Part shown: positions 32,621 to 42,296 of the stretch, piece after piece
Position numbering within the stretch: the stretch's first letter is position 1
Layout of the letters: every line of letters starts with the position of its first letter
Assembly: GCA_050246595.1 (NCBI GenBank)
Contig: JBFWVT010000009.1
Span: 1-64,000, forward strand
DNA from: DATARH01 sp050246595
Lineage (GTDB): Bacteria > Pseudomonadota > Alphaproteobacteria > ATCC43930 > CGMCC-115725
Direction of reading: 5' to 3'
Length of the DNA: 64,000 nt
The notes under the pieces: model-generated
Databases searched by the model: none
What the model saw: the letters and a program-made list of their open reading frames with translations, nothing else
What the model was told of the DNA's origin: nothing
Position numbers and translations under genes: made by a program

Positions 32621-33343
32621 ATGGACGATCGGCCCCATATCGTTGTGGTCGAGGACGAAGCGACCCAGCGCGACCTGCTTGTCAATTATTTGACAGGCAA
32701 CGGCTTTCGGGTCAGCGGAGTCGAGAGCGGCGGCGCATTGCGACGGCTGATCGAACGCGATCTGCCGAGCCTGGTCATGCTCGATATCGGTCTCCCCGGC
32801 GAGGACGGTTTCGTGCTGGCGCGCTGGCTGCGGGAGCGCAGCGCCCGCATCGGCATCATCATGGTGACGGCCGCAACGGATACGGTGGACCGGGTGGTCG
32901 GGCTTGAAACCGGCGCGGACGACTACATTCCAAAGCCGTTCGAGCCGCGCGAATTGCTGGCGCGGGTAAAAAGCGTGCTGCGGCGCGCGATCGGGACTGC
33001 CGGGACCGGTGCTGGCGCGGGCCAGGAAGCGCGGGTGCGCATGGGACGCCGCATCCTCGATCTTGAGCGGCGGGTTCTGTGCAATCCCGAGGACGGCAGC
33101 GAAGACAGGTTGTCGGCCAGCGAGTTTGACCTGCTCAAGGTGTTTGCGGAACATCCGAACCGGCCGCTGATGCGCGACTGGCTGCTCGAGGTGACATCTC
33201 ACCGCGACATGGAGTCGTTCGACCGCTCGATCGATCTGCGCATCACCCGATTGCGCCGCAAAGTCGAGGTCGACCCGGCGCACCCGGAGGCAATCCGCAC
33301 GGTCCGAGGCGTCGGTTATATGTTCGTGCCGCCCAAGGATTGA
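32621..33343 (+). CDS. OmpR-family response regulator
   Basis: The 240-residue protein has a receiver domain (VVVEDEATQRDLL; phosphoacceptor Asp55 in VMLDIGLPGEDG; Thr in IMVTAATDT; Lys in YIPKPFEPREL) and a winged-helix output domain (LSASEFDLLKVFAEHPN, RSIDLRITRLRRKVE, IRTVRGVGYMF). A glycine/alanine linker (GTAGTGAGAGQEA) joins them. It lies between the OsmC-like gene and the giant hybrid kinase, its likely phosphodonor. The GTAT direct repeats upstream of the diiron gene and of the kinase gene are plausible binding sites, giving an autoregulated locus; this is inference. Confidence 0.88.
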   Translation: MDDRPHIVVVEDEATQRDLLVNYLTGNGFRVSGVESGGALRRLIERDLPSLVMLDIGLPGEDGFVLARWLRERSARIGIIMVTAATDTVDRVVGLETGADDYIPKPFEPRELLARVKSVLRRAIGTAGTGAGAGQEARVRMGRRILDLERRVLCNPEDGSEDRLSASEFDLLKVFAEHPNRPLMRDWLLEVTSHRDMESFDRSIDLRITRLRRKVEVDPAHPEAIRTVRGVGYMFVPPKD

Positions 33344-33529
33344 CGCGCGACCGATCCGGTCGGCGACAGGCACGGTGCGCAGCGGCGAAAGCAAGAGCGG
33401 CGCAAATCAGCGTTCCCGATATTGTCGCGGCCTCCGTGCCAAGTGGATCGGCTACCGATGACAGGCCGAAGCAATGGCGGGACCGGGTCGCGCAGTGCGC
33501 CCGGGTCATGTCGGGGCATCGGGTCTGTC

Positions 33530-33611
33530 GTATTGCGGATATCTTCTCAGTGTCGTCTCGATCGCGATACAGGCGATACAAACCATCATCGGTTTGACAT
33601 ACCCCCGATAC
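33530..33611. promoter_or_regulatory. GTAT-N5-GTAT direct repeats upstream of the hybrid kinase
   Basis: The gene-free 33344-33656 stretch (313 bases) contains ATAC boxes (GTAT on the minus strand) at 33567/33576 and 33599/33608, each pair with exactly 9-base spacing. A degenerate plus-strand pair GTAT/ATAT lies at 33530/33539. TGTCGTATTGCGGATAT (33526) and, inverted, ATACCCCCGATACGACA (33599) make imperfect arms around the region. The pattern matches the region upstream of the diiron gene. Confidence 0.5.
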
Positions 33612-33656
33612 GACACGGCTGTAGAATAACCCGCTCAGGACCCGAGTGGATTGCAC

Positions 33657-36600
33657 ATGAACGACATCGAGCCGCCGCCGTCCAGCGCCGAACGCTACGC
33701 ACTCGCGCTCGAATCGATCAACGAAGCCGTCTACGATTACGACGCGACAAACAACACAATCTACTACGCGCCGCAACTGGGCGGAATGCTCGGCATCAGG
33801 CGGGAGCAGTTGCGCACGCCCGAGGATTGGACGAGCCGCATCCATCCCGAGGACCTGCCGGCCTACCGGCAGACGTGGCGCGCGCTGTTCAAAGGCAACC
33901 GTGCCCGCCTCGATTGCGAATACCGCTATCGGGCCGACGATGGGACATGGCGCTGGGCACGGCAGCACGGGATGGCAATACGCGATGCGACGGGTCGGGT
34001 CCGGCGCGTTGTCGGCGCCACCGGCGATATAACCGAACTGCGGGAAGCGCAGGAATTGCAGGCGGTCACCGCCGAGGTGCTGCGGGCGATCAGCCGCGCC
34101 GATTTCGATCTCGATGCCGTGCTGCAAACACTGATTACGACAGTCGCGCAACGCACCCGCGCGCATGCCGCGGTTCTTTATCGCTATCGCGACGGCGCCT
34201 ACCACTACGCCGCCGGGCACCTGCTCACCCCGGAATTCGAGACGATCGAACGCGCCACTCCGATCCGGCCGGGGGAGGACACTGTGGTGGGGCGCGCGGC
34301 TCTGCATCGGAGCACGATCCAGATCGTCGATGCCTGGACGGATCCGCTATACGGTCCGAAAGAGGAAGCGCGTATCGGCGGTATCCGATCGATGCTCGCC
34401 GTACCGCTGTCGCGAGACGGGGTGCCGATCGGCATGTTTACGGTCGGCCGCCCCGGTGTCGATCCGTTCACCGACCGGCAGATTGCCCTCGTCACCGGCT
34501 TTGCCGACCAGGCGGTGATCGCGATCGAGAACGCCCGGCTGGTTGCCGAACTGCAACAGCGCACCCGCGACCTGGAAGAAGCCCTCGACTACCAGGGTGC
34601 GACGGCCGAAATCCTGCGCGTTATCAACAACTCGCCACGCGACCCCGCGCCGGTCTTCAACGCCGTCCTCGAAAAGGCGACCGGTCTGTGCGAGGCCGAT
34701 GCCGGATTGCTCTGGCTCCATGACGGCGCGGTCTTTCGCGCCGCCGCCTTGCGGGACCTGCCGCCGACCTATGCCGAGTACGTCACGCGCGGCCCGCTGA
34801 AACCCGGCCCCAGGACGACGCTTGCCGAGGTCGTCAACGATCCGCGCGTCCGCTCCCGCGACGATATCCGCGAGTCGCCCTCCTACCGGATGCGCGACCC
34901 GCTGACCGTCGCGGCCGCCGAGCTCGGCGGTTTTCGCAGCATGATCTCGATCCCGCTCGTCAAGGAGGGCGATGTTCTCGGCTCGCTGTCGCTCTACCGT
35001 CAGCAGGTCCGGCCGTTTTCCGAAAAACAATGCGCGCTTGTGCAGGGCTTTGCGGCGCAGGCGGTCATCGCGTTGGAAAACGCCCGACTGTTCGAGGAGA
35101 GCCGGCGCCGCGCCGCCGAGCTCGAAGAATCAAATCGCCAGAAGGAGCGTCTGCTCGGCGAGCTGCACGCCGTTCTCGACACGATCGATTACGGCGTGGT
35201 GTTCATGGACCGCGATCTGCGCGCCCGGCTCATCAACCGGGCATTTCGTCAGATGTGGGGCGTCTCGGACGCCTTTATCGCGACCGGTCCGACCATGGCC
35301 GAGCTGATCAACTACAATCGCTACAATCACGTCTATAATGTACCGGAAGCGGAGTTCGACGCCTTTGTGGAATCTCGCGTTTCGGCGATCCGCGCGGGCA
35401 ATATTGCACCGATCGAGATGCAGCGGGCCGACGGCAGCACCCTGTTGTACCAGGGTGTCGTCCTGCCCGATGGCGGACGATTGCTGACCTATTTCGACAT
35501 CACCGATGCGAAACGTCGCGAAGCCGAATTGCGCGAGACGCTCGATCAGCAGACCGCGACGACCGAGGTGCTGCAAACCATCAACGGCTCCTGCGGCGAT
35601 CTGGCCCCGGTGTTCGACCTGATCGCCGAGAAGGCAGCCCGCACCTGCGACGGCGCCTTTGCCGGTATCGGGATCTGGCGGGGCGATAGGTTCGAAGTCG
35701 TTTCGACACGCAGCTTACCGTCGCCGGTTCGCACTTTTCTGGCCGGCCGCACCGTCTTTCCGGGACCGCGCGGCGGGTTTGCCAGGGTCGCGCGTGAAAC
35801 CGGTTATCTGCATTTCACCGATCTCCGGACCGCCAAACTGTACCGGCAGGGCGACCCGGTGATCCGAGCGCTGATCGAGCTTGGCGGCGCCCGGACCAGC
35901 CTGACCGTGCCGCTGGTCAGAGACGAGGCGGTGCTCGGCATCCTGACCGTCTATCGCCAGGAGATCAGGCCGTTTTCGGACAAGGAGATCGCCTTCCTGC
36001 GAAATTTCGCGACGCAGGCGATCATCGCTATGGAAAATGCGCGGCTGCTGAACGAGTTGCGCCAGCGCACCGGCGAACTGGAGCGCGCCTCGCACATGCT
36101 CCGTCATGTGCGCGACGCCATCATCCTGATGGACCCGGACGGGGTGATCCTGGAGAACTCGGACCGTTCGGGTCGGGTGCTGGACCTGCCGCCGGAACTG
36201 GTCAGCCCGGGCAGTACGCATCAGGAGATCCTGCGTTACCTGTATCGCCGCGGCGATTTTGGCTTTGACATACCGGAGGAGGAATTCATCCGGCAGCGGC
36301 GGGCGCAGATCCTGGAAGCGGGCGATATGACCCGCACCGCCCGGATGCCGAACGGGATGTGGGCCGAAATCAATTTGCACCCGGCGCCCGATCGCCACCT
36401 GCTGGTGATCGTGCGCGACGTGACCGCGCTCAAGGAACAGGAAGAGCACATCGCGCGCGAGGCGGAAATGCGCCGCTTCCTGCTCGACAGTCTGCCGGCG
36501 GGCGTGTCGCTGTTCGAGCCTGACGGCGACATCATTCAGATGAACGACGCGGTCTTCGAGTTGAACGGCCTGCCTCGGGACGTCTTCGCCGGGTTCCGCA

Positions 36601-38417
36601 ACATTCGCGAGATCTTTCGCTGGCAAATCGAGAACCGCCAGGTTGCGGCGGAGGAGGGCATGGCGGAGCAGGTGCTCGCCGGACGGATGGAGAAATTCTT
36701 CGATCGGCAGCGGTACTACGAAATCCACAGGCGCGCCGGCCGTTGGGTCGAGGTGCACTGGATCGCGCTGCCGGGTGGGCGCCGCCTGATCGTGCACCGC
36801 GATGTCACCGAGCTGAAGGAACGCGAGGAGGCGTTGGCGCGCCAGCGCGATGCCGCCGAGCGGGCGCGCGCCGAGGCGGAAGCGGCCAATCAGGCGAAAT
36901 CCACCTTTCTCGCGACGATGAGTCACGAAATCCGCACGCCAATGAACGGGGTGCTCGGCATGATGGAGGTGCTTCAGCATCAGGGGCTGAGCCCGGAGCA
37001 GAGGCGCACCGTCGATACGATGCGCGAATCGGCGCAGGCGCTGTTGCGGATCATCGACGATGTCCTCGATTTCTCGAAGATCGAGGCCGGTCGACTCGAA
37101 CTTGAGGAAACGCTTTTTTCGCTGTCGGGATTGGTCGAGGGCGCCGTGAACACGCTGGCGCCACAGGCCGAGGCAAAGGACCTTGCGATCACGACCGAGC
37201 TTCGCGCCGGCTCGGAAGACGGCCTGATCGGCGATCCGATCCGAGTACGGCAGATCCTCTTCAATCTCCTGAGCAATGCGATAAAGTTCACGGATGCTGG
37301 CGGCATCCGCGTGCAGGCCGCGACGGCGCCGCTCGGCGGCGGCAGGACACGCGTTACGATTGCCGTTATCGACAGCGGCATCGGTCTCGACGCCCCCCAG
37401 CAGGCCCGATTGTTCACACCCTTCACCCAGGCCGACAGCTCGACGACGCGCCGCTATGGCGGCACCGGGCTCGGTCTGTCGATCGTCCGCCGCCTGGCGA
37501 ACCTGATGCACGGCGACATCACGGTCGAGAGTTCGCCGGGAGCCGGCTCGACATTCACCGCGACATTGATCCTGCGCGCCGCGCCCGCCGATTCTCTGCT
37601 CAGAACGCGTCCAAAGCCGGGGATGCGGCAGTCCGCCGGGACAACCGGCCCGGCCGGAGGCGGACCGCTGGTGCTCGTCGTCGACGATCACCCCGTCAAC
37701 CGCGAGGTCCTGGTCCGTCAGCTCGCCTTGCTGGGTATCGGAGCCGACACTTGCCAGGACGGTGTCGAGGCGGTGACCGCGCTGGAGAAGCATCGCTATG
37801 ACGCGATCCTCGCCGACATCCACATGCCGCGCATGGACGGCTACGAACTGGCAAAGCGGCTGCGCAATTCGGAAGCGCCGTCATCCTCGCCGCGCATTCC
37901 GATCGTCGCGGTGACCGCCAACGCCATGCGCGGCGAGGAAGAGCGCTGCCTGGCCGCCGGTATGGACGCCTATCTGGCCAAGCCCGTGGCGCTTGACCGA
38001 TTGCGCACGATCCTCGAACGCTGGCTGCCGATTTTCGATGCCGCTTCCGAAACCGCATCGCGCGGCGGCGCAACCGGCAGCGCGATCGATCGGGACGTGC
38101 TGTCTGCCTGGCTCGGCGACGATGTTTCAGGGATCAATGCCCTTTTGGCCAAATTCGCCGACAGCACTGTCGAGGCGGAGCGGGTTATCGTCGCGGCCTC
38201 CCGCTCGGGCGACCTCGTGGCACTCGCCGCGGCGGCGCACCGGCTAAAGGGCGCGGCACGGGCGGTCGGCGCATACGGCGTCAGCCGGGTTGTCGCAGGG
38301 CTGGAGCAGGCGGCAAAATCCGGCGACCGGACGGCTTGCCGCGAAGCTCTTGGGCCTCTCGCCGCCGAATTGCGCCGGGTGCGCTCGGAGATCGGAGGTT
38401 CCGGCGTCGCGATATGA
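33657..38417 (+). CDS. Giant soluble hybrid sensor histidine kinase (PAS/GAF/HisKA/HATPase/REC/HPt)
   Basis: From ATG 33657 the product has 1586 residues and no clear transmembrane segment. The order is PAS (about 15-130), GAF (about 145-300), GAF (about 320-480), a PAS-like segment (about 505-620), GAF (about 640-800) and two further PAS-like segments (about 810-1060). Then come a coiled coil, HisKA with His1090 (MSHEIRTPMNG), HATPase (NLLSNAIKF near 1204, GGTGLGLSIVRRL near 1270), REC with Asp1384 (ILADIHMPRMDG) and HPt with His1528 (AAHRLKGAARAVG). A multi-step cytoplasmic phosphorelay is expected, with His-Asp-His feeding a separate regulator such as the OmpR-type protein encoded just upstream. 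Several sensory modules suggest integration of redox or small-molecule signals; ligands are unknown. Confidence 0.9.
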   Translation: MNDIEPPPSSAERYALALESINEAVYDYDATNNTIYYAPQLGGMLGIRREQLRTPEDWTSRIHPEDLPAYRQTWRALFKGNRARLDCEYRYRADDGTWRWARQHGMAIRDATGRVRRVVGATGDITELREAQELQAVTAEVLRAISRADFDLDAVLQTLITTVAQRTRAHAAVLYRYRDGAYHYAAGHLLTPEFETIERATPIRPGEDTVVGRAALHRSTIQIVDAWTDPLYGPKEEARIGGIRSMLAVPLSRDGVPIGMFTVGRPGVDPFTDRQIALVTGFADQAVIAIENARLVAELQQRTRDLEEALDYQGATAEILRVINNSPRDPAPVFNAVLEKATGLCEADAGLLWLHDGAVFRAAALRDLPPTYAEYVTRGPLKPGPRTTLAEVVNDPRVRSRDDIRESPSYRMRDPLTVAAAELGGFRSMISIPLVKEGDVLGSLSLYRQQVRPFSEKQCALVQGFAAQAVIALENARLFEESRRRAAELEESNRQKERLLGELHAVLDTIDYGVVFMDRDLRARLINRAFRQMWGVSDAFIATGPTMAELINYNRYNHVYNVPEAEFDAFVESRVSAIRAGNIAPIEMQRADGSTLLYQGVVLPDGGRLLTYFDITDAKRREAELRETLDQQTATTEVLQTINGSCGDLAPVFDLIAEKAARTCDGAFAGIGIWRGDRFEVVSTRSLPSPVRTFLAGRTVFPGPRGGFARVARETGYLHFTDLRTAKLYRQGDPVIRALIELGGARTSLTVPLVRDEAVLGILTVYRQEIRPFSDKEIAFLRNFATQAIIAMENARLLNELRQRTGELERASHMLRHVRDAIILMDPDGVILENSDRSGRVLDLPPELVSPGSTHQEILRYLYRRGDFGFDIPEEEFIRQRRAQILEAGDMTRTARMPNGMWAEINLHPAPDRHLLVIVRDVTALKEQEEHIAREAEMRRFLLDSLPAGVSLFEPDGDIIQMNDAVFELNGLPRDVFAGFRNIREIFRWQIENRQVAAEEGMAEQVLAGRMEKFFDRQRYYEIHRRAGRWVEVHWIALPGGRRLIVHRDVTELKEREEALARQRDAAERARAEAEAANQAKSTFLATMSHEIRTPMNGVLGMMEVLQHQGLSPEQRRTVDTMRESAQALLRIIDDVLDFSKIEAGRLELEETLFSLSGLVEGAVNTLAPQAEAKDLAITTELRAGSEDGLIGDPIRVRQILFNLLSNAIKFTDAGGIRVQAATAPLGGGRTRVTIAVIDSGIGLDAPQQARLFTPFTQADSSTTRRYGGTGLGLSIVRRLANLMHGDITVESSPGAGSTFTATLILRAAPADSLLRTRPKPGMRQSAGTTGPAGGGPLVLVVDDHPVNREVLVRQLALLGIGADTCQDGVEAVTALEKHRYDAILADIHMPRMDGYELAKRLRNSEAPSSSPRIPIVAVTANAMRGEEERCLAAGMDAYLAKPVALDRLRTILERWLPIFDAASETASRGGATGSAIDRDVLSAWLGDDVSGINALLAKFADSTVEAERVIVAASRSGDLVALAAAAHRLKGAARAVGAYGVSRVVAGLEQAAKSGDRTACREALGPLAAELRRVRSEIGGSGVAI

Positions 38418-38626
38418 ACCGGCTCTGACGGGGTCTAGCCCAACTCGGGAAAATATGCGGCAATTTTCACCTTAATCCCATAATCTTACCGCAGTGCCGA
38501 CAAGCCGGCGCCGCGAACGGGAAATATTCCGTCGCGCACGGGCAACCACACCGAACCCGCTCCGGCGGAAATGCAGCTTCCGGCCGTTTTTCCGCACGCA
38601 TCCGTTTCAACAACGAGGAATCCGGT

Positions 38627-39061
38627 ATGCATCGTTGCATCCTGTTTTCTGCGCTTGCCCTCACGTCTGTCATCTTTACCGCCGCTGAGGCGTCGGCCGC
38701 GCGTATCGTCGTCACGGTCACCGGCCTCAAGAGCAACGCGGGCGGCGTCTATGTCGGGCTGTACGCGACCCCGAGCAAATTCCTGAACGGCACGCAAGTG
38801 GATGCGATGAAGAAGGTGCGGGCCAGCACCGCGCCGATCACGGTCGTCTTCGACAATCTGGCGCCCGGAACCTATGCGGTCGGGGCCTATCACGACGAAA
38901 ACAACAACGACCACCTCGACACGAGCTTTATCGGCCTGCCGACTGAAGGCTATGCCCTGTCGAACGGCGTCCGCGCGGTCATGTCGAAGCCGACCTTCCA
39001 CCAGGCCGCCTTTACGGTCGGCAGCGCCGGCGCGGCGGTGTCGCTGCCGATCCGCTACTGA
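38627..39061 (+). CDS. Secreted DUF2141-family protein
   Basis: This 144-residue protein has a signal peptide (about 1-24, CILFSALALTSVIFTAAEASA) and a small beta-sandwich domain of the DUF2141 type: RIVVTVTGLKSNAGGVYVGL, VVFDNLAPGTYAVGAYHDEN and NNDHLDTSFIGLPTEGY. The family is widespread in periplasms and has no defined activity. GAGGA lies about nine bases before the ATG. It sits alone between the hybrid kinase and phosphoketolase genes. Confidence 0.85.
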   Translation: MHRCILFSALALTSVIFTAAEASAARIVVTVTGLKSNAGGVYVGLYATPSKFLNGTQVDAMKKVRASTAPITVVFDNLAPGTYAVGAYHDENNNDHLDTSFIGLPTEGYALSNGVRAVMSKPTFHQAAFTVGSAGAAVSLPIRY

Positions 39062-39209
39062 GGGCCGGGCGATCGCGCCGCCGTCGCGTCGATAGCGCCG
39101 CATAGCCGATCGGCTTGATTTCGGCCAAACCCGGAACCTGTTGCCGCATGGTTGTTTAATGGTGAGACGACCCCGCCGCGCCGCGGCCGGGTCTCCGGGG
39201 AGATAGCCA

Positions 39210-41597
39210 TTGGACACGCATGCCGAAGCGGCGCGGGCCGCTGTTTCCGGACCCTTGCCCGACGCCGAACTCGCCGCGATCGACGCCTATTGGCGGGCCG
39301 CGAACTACCTGTCGGTCGGACAGATCTATCTGCTCGCCAACCCGCTGCTGCGCGAGCCGTTGCGGCTCGATCACGTCAAGCCGCGCCTGCTCGGGCATTG
39401 GGGGACCAGCCCCGGTCTCAGCTTTGTCTATGTTCATCTGAACCGGGTCATCAAGGCGCGCGACCTCGATATGATCTATGTCACCGGGCCGGGACATGGC
39501 GCGCCGGCGATCGTCGCGAACACCTGGCTCGAAGGCAGCTACAGCGAGGTCTATTCCGATCTTCCGCGCAACGGACGCGGCATGGAGATCCTGTTCCGGC
39601 AGTTCTCGTTTCCCGGCGGCATCCCAAGCCATACCGCGGCCGATGTGCCGGGTTCGATCCATGAGGGCGGCGAACTCGGCTACAGTCTGCTGCACGCCTA
39701 TGGCGCGGTGTTCGACAACCCCGCACTCGTTGCAGCCTGCGTGATCGGCGACGGCGAGGCGGAAACCGGCGCGCTCGCCGCCTCCTGGCACTCGAACAAG
39801 TTTCTCAACCCCGAGCGCGACGGCGCGGTGCTGCCGATCCTGCACCTGAACGGGTACAAGATCGCCAACCCGACCGTGTTCGCCCGGCTGCCGCAATCCG
39901 AACTGGAGGACCTGCTCAGAGGGTACGGACACCAGCCGTATTTTGTCGAAGGCGACGATCCGCCGATCATGCACCAGAAAATGGCGGCGACGCTCGACCG
40001 GGCGCTCGACGAGATCGCCGTGATCCAGCAGGAGGCGCGCCGCAGCGGATTTTCGCGGCGGCCTCTCTGGCCGATGATCGTGCTGAAGACGCCAAAGGGC
40101 TGGACCTGTCCGAAAGAAGTCGATGGGCTGCCGGTCGAAGGCAATTGGCGCTCGCATCAGGTGCCGCTCGCGGGTCTCGCCGATCATCCCGAGCATCTGC
40201 GGCAGCTCGAAGAATGGATGCGCAGCTACCGGCCGGAGGAGCTGTTCGACGAGGACGGCGCCCCAATCGCCGTGTTGCGTGAGCTGGCGCCGGAAGGCAA
40301 CCGGCGGATGGGGATGAGCCCGCACGCCAATGGCGGCATCCTGCTGCGCGATCTCAAGATGCCCGATTTCCGGGACTACGCGGTCGCGGTGCCAAAGCCG
40401 GGCGGGGTCATGGCGGAGGCGACCCGCGCCGCCGGTCCGCTGTTGCGCGACGTGCTAAGCCTCAATCCCGATAATTTCCGCGTCTTCGGCCCGGACGAGA
40501 CGGCCTCGAACCGGCTCGGCGCGGTGTTCGAGGCGAGCGGCCGCACCTGGACGGCGGAAATCCTGCCCGGCGACGATCACATCTCACCCGACGGCCGGGT
40601 CATGGAGGTGCTCAGCGAGCAGCTATGCCAGGGCTGGCTCGAGGGCTATCTGCTGACCGGGCGGCACGGTTTCTACTCGTGCTACGAGGCGTTTATCCAC
40701 ATCGTCGATTCGATGTTCAACCAGCATGCCAAATGGCTGAAGTCGAGCCGCGACATCCCGTGGCGGCGCCCGGTCGCGTCGCTGAACTACCTGCTGACCA
40801 GTCATGTGTGGCGGCAGGATCATAACGGGTTCAGTCATCAGGACCCCGGCTTTATCGACGTTGTCGTCAACAAAAAGGCCGATATCGTCCGGGTCTATCT
40901 GCCGCCCGACGCCAATTGCCTCTTGTCGGTGGTCGATCACTGCCTGCGCAGCCGCGATTACGTCAACGTCATCGTCGCCGGCAAGCAGATGGCGCCGCAA
41001 TGGCTCGATATGGACGCAGCGGTGCGGCACTGTACGCAGGGCGCCGGCATCTGGCGCTGGGCCAGCAACGACGAGGGCGCCGAGCCGGACGCGGTGATGG
41101 TCTGCGCCGGCGACGTGCCGACCCTGGAGACCCTCGCCGCGGTCGATCTGCTGCGCCGCGAATTGCCGGACCTGAAGCTGCGCGTCGTCAATGTCGTCGA
41201 CCTGATGACATTGGAGCTGCCAAGCCGGCATCCGCACGGGCTCAGCGATTGGGATTTCGACACGCTGTTCACACGCGACCGGCCGGTGATCTTCGCCTAT
41301 CACGGCTATCCCTGGCTGATCCACCGGCTGACCTACAAGCGCACCAACCACGACAATATCCATGTGCGCGGCTATATCGAGGAAGGCACGACGACGACGC
41401 CGTTCGACATGACCGTGCTGAACCGGCTCGACCGGTTCGATCTGGCGATCGACGTCATCGACCGGGTAAAGCGGCTGCGCGATGTCGGCGCGCATCTGAA
41501 GCAGCGGCTGCGCGACAAGCTGGTCGAGCACAAGCACTATATCGCAAGGCACGGCGACGACATGCCCGAGGTGCGCGACTGGAAATGGGGCGGCTGA
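39210..41597 (+). CDS. xfp: Xylulose-5-phosphate/fructose-6-phosphate phosphoketolase
   Basis: TTG 39210 with GGGGAG eight bases upstream gives 795 residues, the usual phosphoketolase length. Landmarks are RAANYLSVGQIYLL, HWGTSPGLSFVYVHLNR, YVTGPGHGAPAIVANTWLEG, the thiamine diphosphate-binding GDGEAETGALAASWHSNKF, and LTGRHGFYSCYEAFIHIVDS. It splits xylulose 5-phosphate (or fructose 6-phosphate) with phosphate into acetyl phosphate, water and glyceraldehyde 3-phosphate (or erythrose 4-phosphate). Neither acetate kinase nor phosphotransacetylase genes are adjacent. It is convergent with the HupE-like gene, 10 bases away. Confidence 0.96.
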   Translation: MDTHAEAARAAVSGPLPDAELAAIDAYWRAANYLSVGQIYLLANPLLREPLRLDHVKPRLLGHWGTSPGLSFVYVHLNRVIKARDLDMIYVTGPGHGAPAIVANTWLEGSYSEVYSDLPRNGRGMEILFRQFSFPGGIPSHTAADVPGSIHEGGELGYSLLHAYGAVFDNPALVAACVIGDGEAETGALAASWHSNKFLNPERDGAVLPILHLNGYKIANPTVFARLPQSELEDLLRGYGHQPYFVEGDDPPIMHQKMAATLDRALDEIAVIQQEARRSGFSRRPLWPMIVLKTPKGWTCPKEVDGLPVEGNWRSHQVPLAGLADHPEHLRQLEEWMRSYRPEELFDEDGAPIAVLRELAPEGNRRMGMSPHANGGILLRDLKMPDFRDYAVAVPKPGGVMAEATRAAGPLLRDVLSLNPDNFRVFGPDETASNRLGAVFEASGRTWTAEILPGDDHISPDGRVMEVLSEQLCQGWLEGYLLTGRHGFYSCYEAFIHIVDSMFNQHAKWLKSSRDIPWRRPVASLNYLLTSHVWRQDHNGFSHQDPGFIDVVVNKKADIVRVYLPPDANCLLSVVDHCLRSRDYVNVIVAGKQMAPQWLDMDAAVRHCTQGAGIWRWASNDEGAEPDAVMVCAGDVPTLETLAAVDLLRRELPDLKLRVVNVVDLMTLELPSRHPHGLSDWDFDTLFTRDRPVIFAYHGYPWLIHRLTYKRTNHDNIHVRGYIEEGTTTTPFDMTVLNRLDRFDLAIDVIDRVKRLRDVGAHLKQRLRDKLVEHKHYIARHGDDMPEVRDWKWGG

Positions 41598-41607
41598 CCC
41601 CGTCCGC

Positions 41608-42201
41608 TTACAGGAGACCGGCCAGGATCGCGACCCCGGCCAGCGCCATCGCGCTTCCGGCGGTCCGCAGCGCGCCGCGTCCGATCGCCGCGCCGGTCTT
41701 GCCGAGAGCGAGACCGAGGCCGATCCCGAACGCGTGCAGCAGCGCCGTCGCCAGTACGAAACCTGCCGCGTAGGCGAGACCGGAGACCGCATCCGGCATC
41801 TCGGCGCCGTGGGCGTGGCCGTGAAAGAGCGCGAACAACCCGACCAGCGCCATCGCGGCGGCGGTCGGGACGTGCATCCCGAAGGCGACCGCCAGACCGA
41901 GAACGACGACCGAAAGCCCGATCCCGATCTCGACAAACGGCACCCCAATCCCCACCATCCCGAGCACCCCGCCGACCGCCATCATCGCGAGGAAGGACAG
42001 GGGCACGAGCCACAGCGCCCGGCCGCCCAGATGCGCCGCGAACAAGCCGACCGCAATCATGACCAGAACATGATCGAGGCCGCCGAGCGGGTGCGCGAGA
42101 CCGTGCGCAAAGCCGGCAGCCTCGCCAGCCCCGGTATGCGCGTGCGCGACGGTTGCGGCGGCCGTCAGCAGCGCCGCGGCAAGCGAGAGCAGACGAATCA
42201 T
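41608..42201 (-). CDS. HupE/UreJ-family membrane protein
   Basis: This 197-residue protein has a signal-like N-terminus (AAALLTAAATVAHA) followed by HTGAGEAAGFAHGLAHPLGG and LDHVLVMIAVGLFAA, the family's His/Asp signature. About six transmembrane segments follow, with HGHAHG in a loop. HupE/UreJ proteins import nickel for hydrogenase or urease. No such enzyme is encoded in the window, so this is an orphan copy and the metal is uncertain. Confidence 0.88.
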   Translation of the reverse strand: MIRLLSLAAALLTAAATVAHAHTGAGEAAGFAHGLAHPLGGLDHVLVMIAVGLFAAHLGGRALWLVPLSFLAMMAVGGVLGMVGIGVPFVEIGIGLSVVVLGLAVAFGMHVPTAAAMALVGLFALFHGHAHGAEMPDAVSGLAYAAGFVLATALLHAFGIGLGLALGKTGAAIGRGALRTAGSAMALAGVAILAGLL

Positions 42202-42296
42202 CGGCTTGTCCTCGTAGGATCAATCAATCCGGACCGTAGGATGGGGTCGCGGCGCAAGCCGATGCAAGGCTTGGTTGGCGCGGCTCCGACGGCGGG

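Noticed and set aside
32421..32693. Gene between the OsmC-like and regulator genes
   Set aside because: The translation is a low-complexity product of 21-base repeats (GRAAYAS) and overlaps the regulator start in another frame.
39062..39209. Riboswitch upstream of the phosphoketolase gene
   Set aside because: The 148-base leader has no recognisable conserved riboswitch core; only a GGGGAG ribosome site is evident.
41608..42201. Evidence for a hydrogenase or urease locus
   Set aside because: Only the HupE/UreJ-like gene is present; no structural or accessory genes of either enzyme are in the window.
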